Origin: Asaia bogorensis
Lineage (GTDB): Bacteria; Pseudomonadota; Alphaproteobacteria; Acetobacterales; Acetobacteraceae
Direction: 5' to 3'
Length of the DNA: 64,000 nt
NCBI GenBank assembly: GCA_945869965.1
Contig: CAMBRC010000011.1
Span: 1-64,000, forward strand
The position numbers and the translations under genes are program-made. Shown piece by piece: positions 33,566-42,040 of the stretch (within the stretch, counting starts at the first letter, position 1; every line of letters starts with the position of its first letter). The notes below the pieces were generated by a model. It made no database searches, had not been told where the DNA came from, and saw only the letters and a list, made by a program, of their open reading frames with translations.

Positions 33566-35142
33566 TTTTCCTGCTCGCCCTGCTGCTGACCGGCGCTGCG
33601 CACGCCCAGACACCTGGGGCCCAGACACCTGCGCCTGCGCCTGCGCCCGCCCCCGTCCTCGCATGGAACCCCAAGCCCGCTGACGGCGACCTGATCATCC
33701 CGCTGCCCTGCGACACCGCCATCGTGTTCCGCAAGATCGCCACGCCGATGGGCGACTCCCCGCTCGCCGACCGCCGTGTCGTGTTGGGCGACGAGGAGGC
33801 CGGCGCCGCCTATTCCGAATTCGTCCGCGAATCCCATGTCGCTGGCGGCTTCGGCACTGGTCCCGCCGCGCATTTCTGGCTCGGCAAATACGAGGTCACC
33901 CGCGGCCAGTATGTCGCGGTCACCCAGGGCTGCGAGGCCCACACCGCCCTGCCCGCCAACCAGCACCGCCTGCCGCAAGCCGCGATCAGCCAGGCCGACG
34001 CCATGCGCTTCACAGAATTGGCCACCGCCCAGGCGATCAAGCTGAAGAAAGCTGCCCTGCCCGGTGACGACGACGCCCGCGCCTTCCTGCGCCTGCCGAC
34101 CGAGGCAGAATGGGAATACGCCGTGCGCGGCGGCTCGGCCGTGGGCGACGCGGAGTTCCGCCAGCGCCTGCCGCCGATGGACGGCCCGATCACCGCCACC
34201 GCGCAGTTGCGCCGCACCGGCCAGCGTCCGGTCCCGGTCGCCACCGGGATGCTGGCGGCCGACAAGCTCGGCCTGCACGACATGCTGGGCAACGTCGCCG
34301 AGATGGTCGCCGAGCCCTATCGCCTGACCCGCGGCGGCCGTGTCGGCGGGCGCGCCGGCGGGCTGGTGGCGCGCGGCGGCGACATCGCCTCCACCCCGGA
34401 CCAGATCCGCAGCAGCCAACGCGTCGAATACCCGCCGTTCACACCCGAAGGCGAGATACTCGCCTTGCCGACACTCGGCTTTCGCGTTGCCCTCGGCCTG
34501 CCGATCATCGCCAATGTCGGCACCTCCGGCGCGCTGCGGGCGGCGTGGGAGAAAGAACTCCAGCAACAGGAAACCGCAGCCGGCGCCGATCCGCGCGCAC
34601 TCGCCGAAAAACTCGAAGCGCAGATGGTCGACCCCGCGCAGAAAAAAGCGGTGGCTACCCTGCGTGCCAATGTGGAGAACGAGCGCAGCCGCCGCGTCCA
34701 GTCCGACGAGCGCGCCGCGCGCAGCGCCATCGGATCGGGCGCGGTGCTGATCCGCTCCTGGCGCAATGATTATCGTAGCGCCGTGCAACTGCAGCGCATC
34801 GTCACCGACATGGAGGAGTTGTCCAAGGCCGCCCGAACGCCCGAGCAGAAACTGCGGGTCGAGGCCGAACTGGCCGGAGCACGTGAAAGTCTGGCGCTGT
34901 TTACCCGCTCGCTCGACACCGCCTTTGCCGCCCTCTCAAGCCTGCTGCTGCAACAGGCCGACCTGCCGAAGCCCGTGGTGGATGCCCAACTTGCCGTCTG
35001 GCGCACCGAGAATGCCCAACCGGCCTTCCAGACCCTGCGCGATTTCGCCGGCTGGTTCACCGACGAGGTCGACCGCGCTCGCCCAAGCCGCAGCGTCAAT
35101 CCGGAAACCTTGCGACGTCGCCTGACCACCGGAATCCAATAG
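33562..35142 (+). CDS. Exported FGE/sulfatase-modifying-factor-fold protein (TagR-like)
   Basis: This 526-residue protein starts at ATG 33562 overlapping the permease stop and has a short Sec signal (MIFLLALLLTGAAHAQ). Residues about 50-310 have the FGE fold: FWLGKYEVTRGQYVAVTQGCE, then FLRLPTEAEWEYAVRGG, GLHDMLGNVAEMVAEPY, VARGGD and LGFRVALGLP. The copper/active-site cysteine pair of true FGE is not evident, so it is probably non-catalytic, as TagR of the T6SS is thought to be. The C-terminal 200 residues are helical. In Pseudomonas, TagR activates PpkA from the periplasm. Confidence 0.85.
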   Translation: MIFLLALLLTGAAHAQTPGAQTPAPAPAPAPVLAWNPKPADGDLIIPLPCDTAIVFRKIATPMGDSPLADRRVVLGDEEAGAAYSEFVRESHVAGGFGTGPAAHFWLGKYEVTRGQYVAVTQGCEAHTALPANQHRLPQAAISQADAMRFTELATAQAIKLKKAALPGDDDARAFLRLPTEAEWEYAVRGGSAVGDAEFRQRLPPMDGPITATAQLRRTGQRPVPVATGMLAADKLGLHDMLGNVAEMVAEPYRLTRGGRVGGRAGGLVARGGDIASTPDQIRSSQRVEYPPFTPEGEILALPTLGFRVALGLPIIANVGTSGALRAAWEKELQQQETAAGADPRALAEKLEAQMVDPAQKKAVATLRANVENERSRRVQSDERAARSAIGSGAVLIRSWRNDYRSAVQLQRIVTDMEELSKAARTPEQKLRVEAELAGARESLALFTRSLDTAFAALSSLLLQQADLPKPVVDAQLAVWRTENAQPAFQTLRDFAGWFTDEVDRARPSRSVNPETLRRRLTTGIQ

Positions 35143-35279
35143 GCACATACGAGTGTACACGCATTCGTGATTGTCGAGCCGTCCTCAACCGCCGCATTCC
35201 AGCCACGCCAGACTGTGCTAAGATGACACTGCGTTTAGATATCTGGGCGTTAAGCCTACTTATGAGGGAACGAACTCGC

Positions 35280-35915
35280 ATGATCTCGATTGCTCGCTGG
35301 ACTCCCGTGACGATGGTGATGGTGGGGGCGATCGCGCTCGCCGGCTGCGCCGACCAGAAATCAAACCTGACCGCCCAGGGCGCTGGCATCGGCGCCGTTG
35401 GCGGCGCGGTGATCGGTGGCCTGTTCGGCGGCACGCGCGGCGCGCTGATCGGCGCCGCCGCCGGTGCCGCCGCCGGTGGCTTGGGCGGCTATGCCCTGGG
35501 CACGCAACAGGAGCAGTTCGCCTCCACCGAAGAGGAACTGAAGGTCCGCACCGATCGCGCCCGCAACATCGCCAGCACCCAGCGCGGCGAAGCCGACCGG
35601 GCCCGCAATGCCGCCGCGACTTACGAGCGCAGCCTGGCCCCGCTGAACCAGCAGGTGGCCGCTGGCCGCCAGCTGAGCAGCACGCAGCGCGCCACCCTGG
35701 CCCAGGCCCAGGCCGACCGGAACGACATCAAGGCCAAGCTCGAAGCCGGCACCAAGGCGTCGGACGAGATTCGCACTTCCGTCACCAATCTGCGCCAGAA
35801 GGGGCAGAACACCAGCGCGCTGGAAGCCGAAGGCCGCGACCTCTCGGCCAGCAACGCCCGCCTCCAGGGCGCGCTTGACCGCATGAACGGGGCGCTCGGA
35901 AAGATCGAGGCATGA
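35280..35915 (+). CDS. Lipoprotein with a glycine-zipper and coiled coil
   Basis: This 211-residue protein starts at ATG 35280 with GAGGGAA upstream. The lipobox LAGC puts the lipidated Cys at about residue 23. Then comes a glycine-zipper segment (GAGIGAVGGAVIGGLFGG and its GAAAGAAAGG continuation), which commonly inserts in or spans a membrane. The rest is a long helical coiled coil (about 80-211) rich in Ala, Arg and Gln. By position it could play the part of the outer-membrane lipoprotein TagQ, but sequence similarity is not claimed. Its stop overlaps the next start. Confidence 0.75.
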   Translation: MISIARWTPVTMVMVGAIALAGCADQKSNLTAQGAGIGAVGGAVIGGLFGGTRGALIGAAAGAAAGGLGGYALGTQQEQFASTEEELKVRTDRARNIASTQRGEADRARNAAATYERSLAPLNQQVAAGRQLSSTQRATLAQAQADRNDIKAKLEAGTKASDEIRTSVTNLRQKGQNTSALEAEGRDLSASNARLQGALDRMNGALGKIEA

Positions 35916-36439
35916 GGACAGCCCTCCGCCTTGCGTTGTTGATCGCCACCCCGGTCGCCTTCGCGACCGGCTGTGCGCCGCCGCAGAATTGCGACCCATC
36001 GCGCGACCGGAGCATCTTCCAGGTGGCCGGCTGCGTGACCGCCGGCGGCTATCAGCAACGGGTCGACCGGCTCTCGACCGCCGCCAACCAGGCCGAGGCC
36101 GACCGCTCGGACGCCGAGGCTGACCGGCGCAGTGCCGAGGCGCGGCGCGACACCGCGGCCGGCCGGGCCGCCGGCATGCGCGCCGAACTGGCCAGCCAAC
36201 AAACCCGTTCGATTGCCCTGGAGCGCGACATCCAGTCGGCCCGCCAGCGCACCCGGGTGGATCAGCAACGGCTCGGCCAACTCGAAACGGATCTGTCCGG
36301 CCTGCGCGCCGAACAGGACCGCCTGCGTGCCGCGCCGCCCAGCCCGCAACAGCAGCAGCAGTTGCAGGATCTCCGGCGCCGGCAAGAGACGCTGGAAACC
36401 CAGTGGGACCGGCTGCGCGCCGCGGCACCGCGCGACTGA
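35912..36439 (+). CDS. Small coiled-coil lipoprotein, last gene of the cluster
   Basis: This 175-residue protein is translationally coupled (ATGA at 35912). The signal ends ATGC, giving a lipidated Cys near residue 21. The mature part has two early Cys and is then almost entirely helical coiled coil with many Arg, Glu and Gln (YQQRVDRLSTAANQAEADRS and similar). It resembles the coiled-coil portion of the lipoprotein before it, so the two may pair. A strong hairpin follows at 36454-36482. Confidence 0.7.
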   Translation: MRTALRLALLIATPVAFATGCAPPQNCDPSRDRSIFQVAGCVTAGGYQQRVDRLSTAANQAEADRSDAEADRRSAEARRDTAAGRAAGMRAELASQQTRSIALERDIQSARQRTRVDQQRLGQLETDLSGLRAEQDRLRAAPPSPQQQQQLQDLRRRQETLETQWDRLRAAAPRD

Positions 36440-36453
36440 ACCGGCCTGAACCG

Positions 36454-36482
36454 TCCGGGTCACCCTCAACGGGTGGCCCGGA
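36454..36482 (+). terminator. Hairpin downstream of the Srf/Tag-like cluster
   Basis: TCCGGGTCACCC at 36454-36465 pairs with GGGTGGCCCGGA at 36471-36482 across a five-base loop, with one G-T pair. No T-tract follows, so a factor-independent terminator is likely but not certain. Confidence 0.55.
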
Positions 36483-36696
36483 TGCTCCAGGGCCGGGCAT
36501 TGCTGAGTGAACCCGCCTAAGCGCTCCTGTTGCTAGGCCTCTGCGGTCCCGCGGTTGCGACCTCGCGCGCGGACATCTTGCCCCCTGGACACCACGCGGG
36601 TTTCCATAGAACTATCGTGCCAAGCTTAGACAACGACGTCAGACGGCGATCGCCATTTGGCGACGGACTGCGGGCGCGCGACAAGGGAGACACGTC

Positions 36697-38052
36697 ATGA
36701 CCCAGCCTACGGACACACCCGCCGGCACATCGCGCCGGCGCCTGATCGGCACAGCGCTTGCCCTTCCTGCAGTGATGCTCGGCCGCACCGCCCAGGGCCA
36801 GGCCGGCGGCGGCCTCGGCACCGCCGCAAGCCCGATCACCATCCGCATGCTGGCCACCTCCTCCTATTCCGACCAGTGGACGACCGCGCTGTTGCCGGAA
36901 TTCAACAAGCGCTTCCCGCACATCAAGGTCCAGATCGACGGCGTCCCCTACAACGAGCAGCTCGCCAAGATCATGCTCGATGTGACCGGGGCCAAGCCCA
37001 CCTACGACGCCTATGCCATCGACGACCCCTGGGTGCCTCAGGTGGCGCAGACCGGCCAGCTCCTAGACCTCAAGAAGGAGGCCGCCGCCTGGACCGACTC
37101 CAGTTTCGACTGGGACGACTTCAACCCGGCCCCCCTGGCGGCCAGCGAATGGAAGGGCGTCCAATACGGCGTTCCCGTCCGCTCCAACCTGCTGCTGATG
37201 TTCTACAATCGAACCCATTTCGCCAAGGCCGGCCTGCCCGAACCCACGCCCAAGCTCACCTGGACCGAGTTCCGGGCCCAGTTGCCGAAGCTGGTGCAGA
37301 ACCTCAGCGGCAGCGGCCCGGCCAATGCCTGGGGGATCAGCGCCTATTTCACCCGCGACACCCTGACACCGTGCACCTGGCAGGCCATTCTGAACGCCCA
37401 TGGTGGCGAGTTGGTCGATCCCGGCGGCAAGCCGACCTTCGACAACGATGTCGGCCGCCACGCGTTGCAAACCCACATCGACTTGGTGCAATGGGCGCCC
37501 CCCGGTGCCCGCGCCCACGGCTTCACCGAATCGCTCCAGGCGTTCCGCCAGGGCCAGTCCGCGGTGATGTTCCAGTGGGGCAGCGTCTTCCGCGGCACCG
37601 CCGTGGATGCCGGCTCCACCACGCTCAAGACTGCGGAGGTCGGCATCCAGGTCATGCCGGTTGGCACCGCCCGCGCCGGCACCCATCGCGGCATCTGGAA
37701 CGGCTGCGTCTCCCGCAAGACCCCGAACCAGCGCGCGGTCTGGGCCTTCTGGCAGTGGCTCAGCTCCAAGGAGGGCGAAGCCTTCGCCTCCGACGCGGCG
37801 GGTTCGTTCCCGGCCCGCAAGTCCACCCTGGCCAGTAATCCCGCCAGCGCCTGGCTGAAGCCGGTCTTCGCCGCGCTGCAGGACGGCTACGAAACAGCCG
37901 CCGCGGGCCGCATGTGGCGCCCGCGCTCGCCCAAGTCCGATCAGGCACAGCAGATCCTGGCCGACGAAACCGCCCGCGCCTTCAGCGGCGACGTCAAGGT
38001 GGCCGAAGCGCTGGCCAGTGCTTCGCGGAAGATCGAGCGGCTGCGGCTGTAG
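36697..38052 (+). CDS. ABC sugar transporter, extracellular solute-binding protein (family 1)
   Basis: This 451-residue periplasmic protein captures a sugar or sugar-like solute. The N-terminus TSRRRLIGTALALPAVML is a Tat signal. ITIRMLATSSYSDQWTTALLPEFNKRFPHIKVQ, YDAYAIDDPWVPQ, YGVPVRSNLLLMFYNRTHFAKAGL and the late AFWQWLSSKEGEAFA are family 1 patterns. AAGGGAG precedes ATG 36697. Two permease genes follow, the first separated by a paired hairpin repeat. Confidence 0.92.
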   Translation: MTQPTDTPAGTSRRRLIGTALALPAVMLGRTAQGQAGGGLGTAASPITIRMLATSSYSDQWTTALLPEFNKRFPHIKVQIDGVPYNEQLAKIMLDVTGAKPTYDAYAIDDPWVPQVAQTGQLLDLKKEAAAWTDSSFDWDDFNPAPLAASEWKGVQYGVPVRSNLLLMFYNRTHFAKAGLPEPTPKLTWTEFRAQLPKLVQNLSGSGPANAWGISAYFTRDTLTPCTWQAILNAHGGELVDPGGKPTFDNDVGRHALQTHIDLVQWAPPGARAHGFTESLQAFRQGQSAVMFQWGSVFRGTAVDAGSTTLKTAEVGIQVMPVGTARAGTHRGIWNGCVSRKTPNQRAVWAFWQWLSSKEGEAFASDAAGSFPARKSTLASNPASAWLKPVFAALQDGYETAAAGRMWRPRSPKSDQAQQILADETARAFSGDVKVAEALASASRKIERLRL

Positions 38053-38066
38053 CCGGAAGGGAAGCA

Positions 38067-38169
38067 GTTCTTTTTTGAAAAAAAGAACCAAAAAACTTTT
38101 GTCCGTTTGCGCCCTGCCCAGCGCGCGAAGCACGGTGCAAACGGATAGAAAGTCTTTTTGCTTCTTTTT
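38067..38169. repeat. Paired hairpin element with a truncated right half
   Basis: The left hairpin, 38067-38088, is complete (GTTC/GAAC type). The right half keeps GGATAGAAAGTCTTTTTGC and CTTCTTTTT but loses its closing arm and runs into the leader of the permease gene at 38191. The element lies between the binding-protein and permease genes of one transporter. Confidence 0.8.
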
Positions 38170-38190
38170 CCCGACCCGGAACCCCTAGAC

Positions 38191-39114
38191 ATGGCCACCC
38201 CGACCGCCGCCGCGCGGCGCGCGCCCAGCCCGCGCATCTCCCGCCTGACCGACCTGGCAGCGCGCTGGTGGTTCATGACGCCGGCCGCCATCTTGCTGAT
38301 CGCCACCCTCGCCTACCCGATCGGCTACACCGTCTATATCAGCTTTGCCGCCATCAACCTCGGCACCTTCAGCCCCGACGAATGGGTCGGCTGGGACAAC
38401 TACCTCACCGTCATCGAAGACGACCGCTTCTGGGAATCGCTGCGGGTCACCTTCGTCTACCTGATCATCGCCATGCCGCTGCAGATGTTCCTCGGCTTCT
38501 CCATCGCCTTCCTGATCAACGCGGAATGGAAGGGCCGCGGCATGGTCCGCGCCGCCTTCATCATCCCCATGGTCGTCGCCCCGGTCATCGCCGGCGGCAT
38601 CTGGCGCATGCTGCTCGATCCGCTCTGGGGGGTGGCCAACTACCTCCTCGGCAACGTCGGGCTGGGTCCGATCGAATGGTTCGCCGACCCGTTCTGGGCG
38701 ATGTTCACGGTCATCATGATCGATACCTGGCGCTGGACCCCGTTCATCACGCTGATCGCCTCGGCCGCCCTGCTCTCGCTGCCCCGCGATGTCTTCGAGG
38801 CCGCCGCCATCGACGGCGCTAACTGGTGGACCACCCTGTGGCGCATCGCGATCCCGCTCCTGATCCCCGTCATCGCCGCCACCTTCGTGGTGCGCTGGCT
38901 GGGCGCGGTGAAGATGTTCGACATAGCACTCGCCGCCACCCATGGCGGGCCCGGCCGGGCCACATCGGTGGTCAACCTGTTCATCTACGAGGAAGCCTTC
39001 CGCTCGCTCAAATTCGCCGAGTCCGCGGCGATGTCCATCATCGTGCTGGTCATCACCATGATCCTCACCGCCATCTTCCTGCGCGGCACCCGCATGCTGG
39101 AGGACCGGCATTGA
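38191..39114 (+). CDS. Sugar ABC transporter permease, MalF/UgpA type
   Basis: This 307-residue protein has six transmembrane helices and starts with WWFMTPAAILLIATLAYPIGYTVYISF, the usual opening of the family. The EAA loop reads DVFEAAAIDGANWWTTLWRIAIPLL (about residue 205-230), which docks the ATPase. ATG 38191 has only a weak ribosome site, because the truncated hairpin repeat ends just upstream. The second permease overlaps its stop. Confidence 0.93.
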   Translation: MATPTAAARRAPSPRISRLTDLAARWWFMTPAAILLIATLAYPIGYTVYISFAAINLGTFSPDEWVGWDNYLTVIEDDRFWESLRVTFVYLIIAMPLQMFLGFSIAFLINAEWKGRGMVRAAFIIPMVVAPVIAGGIWRMLLDPLWGVANYLLGNVGLGPIEWFADPFWAMFTVIMIDTWRWTPFITLIASAALLSLPRDVFEAAAIDGANWWTTLWRIAIPLLIPVIAATFVVRWLGAVKMFDIALAATHGGPGRATSVVNLFIYEEAFRSLKFAESAAMSIIVLVITMILTAIFLRGTRMLEDRH

Positions 39115-39980
39115 GCGACGCCACCACCCACCGGCCGGTCTCCCGCCATCGGCAGCGGGCCGCCTTGCTGCGCCAGCTCCGGATCTGGTCCGGGGTGGGC
39201 GTCTGTGTGCTGTTCCTGCTGCCGATCGCCTGGATGATCCTCACCTCGTTCAAGCTGCAGCGCGACATCTTCACCACGCCGCCTACGCTGTTCTTCACCC
39301 CCACGCTGGAAACCTACATCACCTACCTGACCAAGCGCGATCTGCCCGCCCGGATGCTGAACACGCTCATCGTGGCCGGCGGTTCCGGCATCATCTCGAT
39401 CGTAGTGGGTGCGATGGCCGGCTATGCGTTGGCCCGCATCCGGCTGCGCGGTGCTACCACCATCGGCGTTGTCATCCTGCTCTCGCGCGGTGTGCCGCCC
39501 GTGGCGCTGGCGGTGCCGATGTTCCTGGTGGCCCGTGCCATGGGGCTGCTTGACCACCACATCACGCTGATCCTCGCCTACTGCACCTTCCTCATCCCCT
39601 ATGTGATGTGGCTCATGCGCGGCTTCTTCAAGGCTCTGCCGGAGGAGCTGGAGGAAGCTGCCAAGATCGATGGCTGTACCCGGTTCGGGGCGTTCCTGCG
39701 GATCATCGTACCGATTTCGCTGCCGGGGCTGCTGTCGACGCTGATCTTCTCGATCATCCTGGCCTGGGAGGAGCTGCTGTTCGCGCTGGTGCTGACCAAT
39801 CGGGCGGCGTCCACGGTGCCGGTTGTTGTCTCCGGCATCTCGGGCGACACGCAGAATGGGGCCAATTGGGGGGCGCTGACCGCGGTCGCGACGATGACCT
39901 TCATCCCGGTGGTCATCTTCGCGCTGCTGGTGCAGAAGTGGCTGATCAAGGGGTTGGCCGACGGGGCGACCAAGGGGTAG
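39111..39980 (+). CDS. Sugar ABC transporter permease, MalG/UgpE type
   Basis: This 289-residue inner-membrane permease is read from TTG 39111, overlapping the previous stop (TTGA), with GGAGG seven bases upstream. It has LFLLPIAWMILTSFK, the LPARMLNTLIVAGGSGIIS helix, and the EAA loop PEELEEAAKIDGCTRFGAFLRIIVPIS. No MalK-type ATPase gene lies nearby, so a shared ATPase is presumably encoded elsewhere. Confidence 0.93.
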   Translation: MSDATTHRPVSRHRQRAALLRQLRIWSGVGVCVLFLLPIAWMILTSFKLQRDIFTTPPTLFFTPTLETYITYLTKRDLPARMLNTLIVAGGSGIISIVVGAMAGYALARIRLRGATTIGVVILLSRGVPPVALAVPMFLVARAMGLLDHHITLILAYCTFLIPYVMWLMRGFFKALPEELEEAAKIDGCTRFGAFLRIIVPISLPGLLSTLIFSIILAWEELLFALVLTNRAASTVPVVVSGISGDTQNGANWGALTAVATMTFIPVVIFALLVQKWLIKGLADGATKG

Positions 39981-40005
39981 AATTTTATTTCGAATACGTA
40001 ACATT

Positions 40006-40467
40006 TTAGGCATGGCATGGCGACGTGCCACGGAGCGCGCCCCACCATCGGTGCGGCGGCGCGCGGGCGGGATTCGGGCAAGTGGGAGATGACATGGCGG
40101 CGCGCGGCGCGATGCGGCCGATGCGCACGGCGATGACGCGCGACCCCATGGCGCCAGCCCTGCGCGGGCGTGCGGCGACCCGCCTGGACACAGATATGGC
40201 GCGGCGGGACGCGCGTTGGCCGTGCGGGCGGCGACAGGGTTCGACGGGCGCGCAGGTCCGGGAGGAGGCGGTGGGGATCTGGCGCGAGGGCAGGTCGCCG
40301 GATTGCCAGAGCAGGACAAGCTGCTCCAGGCGGCCGAAGATGCGCGTGAGGCACGCCATGATCAGGGCATGCAGCGCGGCCGGCACCCAGGCACACTTCG
40401 GCTGCGCCAAAGCGGCGGTGTGTAGCTGGGCCAACTGGGCGGCCAACCCGGGCGACTGAATTTCCAT
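40006..40467 (-). CDS. Small Arg/Pro-rich protein of a type seen in Acetobacteraceae
   Basis: This 153-residue reading frame starts at ATG 40467 with AGG upstream. The N-terminal third looks real: an amphipathic or hydrophobic helix (WVPAALHALIMACLTRIF) followed by GRLEQLVLLWQSGDLP. I remember this pattern from small uncharacterised proteins in this family. The remainder is basic and proline-rich with no domain (ARPRRAGAMG, ARAPPHRWWG). It is antisense to no other gene and convergent with the sugar permease. The function is unknown, and the C-terminal half could be out of its original frame. Confidence 0.55.
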   Translation of the reverse strand: MEIQSPGLAAQLAQLHTAALAQPKCAWVPAALHALIMACLTRIFGRLEQLVLLWQSGDLPSRQIPTASSRTCAPVEPCRRPHGQRASRRAISVSRRVAARPRRAGAMGSRVIAVRIGRIAPRAAMSSPTCPNPARAPPHRWWGALRGTSPCHA

Positions 40468-40561
40468 CTGCCTGTATATTAACTAACTGTCAGTTATTAT
40501 GCAAGGTGGAGTTTTATTAAAAATTTGTCATTTTTTGAAAGGCAGTGAAGGAGGGCAGATT

Positions 40562-40735
40562 CTTCTTTTTGTGAACAAAAAGAAGCAAAAAAACTTTATT
40601 CGATGAGGCTGGACATAAATACCCACGCTCGGTGGGTGGGCTAGAGCCCCCCTCCGGCTCCCCCCGCCCAAGCGCGAGGGGAGAGAAGATTTAGTGAATG
40701 AAGTTTTTTTGCTTCTTTTTGTTCACAAAAAGAAG
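40562..40735. repeat. Paired hairpin element with a C-rich module in its core
   Basis: Hairpins at 40562-40585 and 40712-40735 (CTTC type) flank a core containing the same C-rich hairpin module (40644-40688) seen at 1188 and 1364. It lies between the 5' side of the small Arg-rich gene and the 3' end of the P450 gene. Confidence 0.88.
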
Positions 40736-40752
40736 AATCCTTCTTCGATCTT

Positions 40753-41982
40753 CTAGTTCCACCGCACCGGCAACTTGGTGAGCCCGCGCAGGGTGAAGCT
40801 GCGGCGCCAGGAGGGGGTGTCTTTTTCGGGGAGGACCATGTCGGGCACTCGGCGGAGCAGGCCGGCGAAGGCTTCCTGGGCTTCGATGCGGGTGAGTTGG
40901 GCGCCGAGGCAGAAATGGATGCCGCCGCCGAAGGACAGGGGGGTGATTTTGGTGCGGCGGACGTCCAGGCGGTCCGGGTCGGCGAAGACCGCGGGGTCGC
41001 GGTTGGCGGCGCCGAGGAAGCAGACGATCTGGGCGCCCTTGGGCAACGCGACGCCGGAGAGTTCGACGTCTTCCAGGACGCTGCGGCCGGTCATCTGGAC
41101 CGAGCTGTCGTAGCGCAGGAGTTCCTCCATGGCGCCGGGGATGAGGGCGGGTTCGTCGCGCAGAGCCTGCCACTGGTCGGGGTTGCGGTGCAGGGCCAGG
41201 AGGCCGTTGCCGATCAGGTTGGCGGTGGTTTCGTGGCCGGCGGCGAAGAGCAGGCCGACATTGGCGCGCAGCTCTTCCTGGGTGAGGCGGTCGCCGGCTT
41301 CCTCGGCCTGGACCAGCAGGGTGGTCAGGTCGTCCTTGGGGTCGCGGCGGCGGAGTTCGAAGAGGCTGTCGAAATAGGCGTTCGTCTCGACGGTGTTGGC
41401 GTTGGCGGTGACGATTTCCTCGGGTGAGAGCGGGACGGGATCGACCAGGCGGCCGTTGACCTTGCTGCTGTTGAAGAACTGTTCGCGGTCTTCCTCGGGG
41501 ATGCCGAGCATGTCGCAGATGACGATGATGGGCAGGCGGTGGGCGAAGTCCTTGATCACGTCCATGCCGCCCTGGGCGTAAACGCGGTCGATCAGGGCGT
41601 CGACAACGGCGGCGATTTGCGGGCGCATGGCTTCGACGCGGCGGGCGGTGAAGGCCTTGGTGACCAGGCCGCGCAGGCGGGTGTGGTCGGGCGGGTCGAG
41701 GACGAGCATGGTGCGGGACATGCTGGCGAAGGCGGGTTCGTTGACGATGTCCGGCCCGTAGCGCTTGGTGATGTTCTCCAGGTAGCCCTTGCCGAAGCGG
41801 CGGTCGCGCAGGACGAGTGCTGCGTCGTCGTATCGGGTGACCACGTTGAAGCCGATCGGCGAGCGCCAGACTGGGGCCGCGGCGCGCAGGCGGTGATAGG
41901 TGGGGTACGGGTTGGCGATGAAGGCGGGGTCGAGCGGGTTGAAGTCGGGGATTTGGGCGGCGGCGGGCTGGGTGGCGGACAT
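40753..41982 (-). CDS. Cytochrome P450 (bacterial class I)
   Basis: This 409-residue soluble monooxygenase starts at ATG 41982 with GAAGGA upstream. The I-helix oxygen-binding motif is AGHETT, the K-helix ExxR is in EELLRYDS, and the heme loop is FGGGIHFCLGAQLTR with the Cys ligand. DPPDHTRLRGLVTKAFT is the usual C-helix segment. It resembles CYP families acting on small terpenoids, fatty acids or aromatics; the substrate cannot be told. No ferredoxin or reductase gene is adjacent. Confidence 0.95.
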   Translation of the reverse strand: MSATQPAAAQIPDFNPLDPAFIANPYPTYHRLRAAAPVWRSPIGFNVVTRYDDAALVLRDRRFGKGYLENITKRYGPDIVNEPAFASMSRTMLVLDPPDHTRLRGLVTKAFTARRVEAMRPQIAAVVDALIDRVYAQGGMDVIKDFAHRLPIIVICDMLGIPEEDREQFFNSSKVNGRLVDPVPLSPEEIVTANANTVETNAYFDSLFELRRRDPKDDLTTLLVQAEEAGDRLTQEELRANVGLLFAAGHETTANLIGNGLLALHRNPDQWQALRDEPALIPGAMEELLRYDSSVQMTGRSVLEDVELSGVALPKGAQIVCFLGAANRDPAVFADPDRLDVRRTKITPLSFGGGIHFCLGAQLTRIEAQEAFAGLLRRVPDMVLPEKDTPSWRRSFTLRGLTKLPVRWN

Positions 41983-42040
41983 CGCGGCATCCTTCGCTTG
42001 GTTGGCGCGAAGTTAGCAGAGGGAGGGGGGGAAGGGAGCG

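Noticed and set aside
16801..36439. A complete type VI secretion locus
   Set aside because: No TssB/TssC, ClpV, Hcp, VgrG, TssJLM or baseplate gene is present; only Tag/PpkA-like accessory genes.
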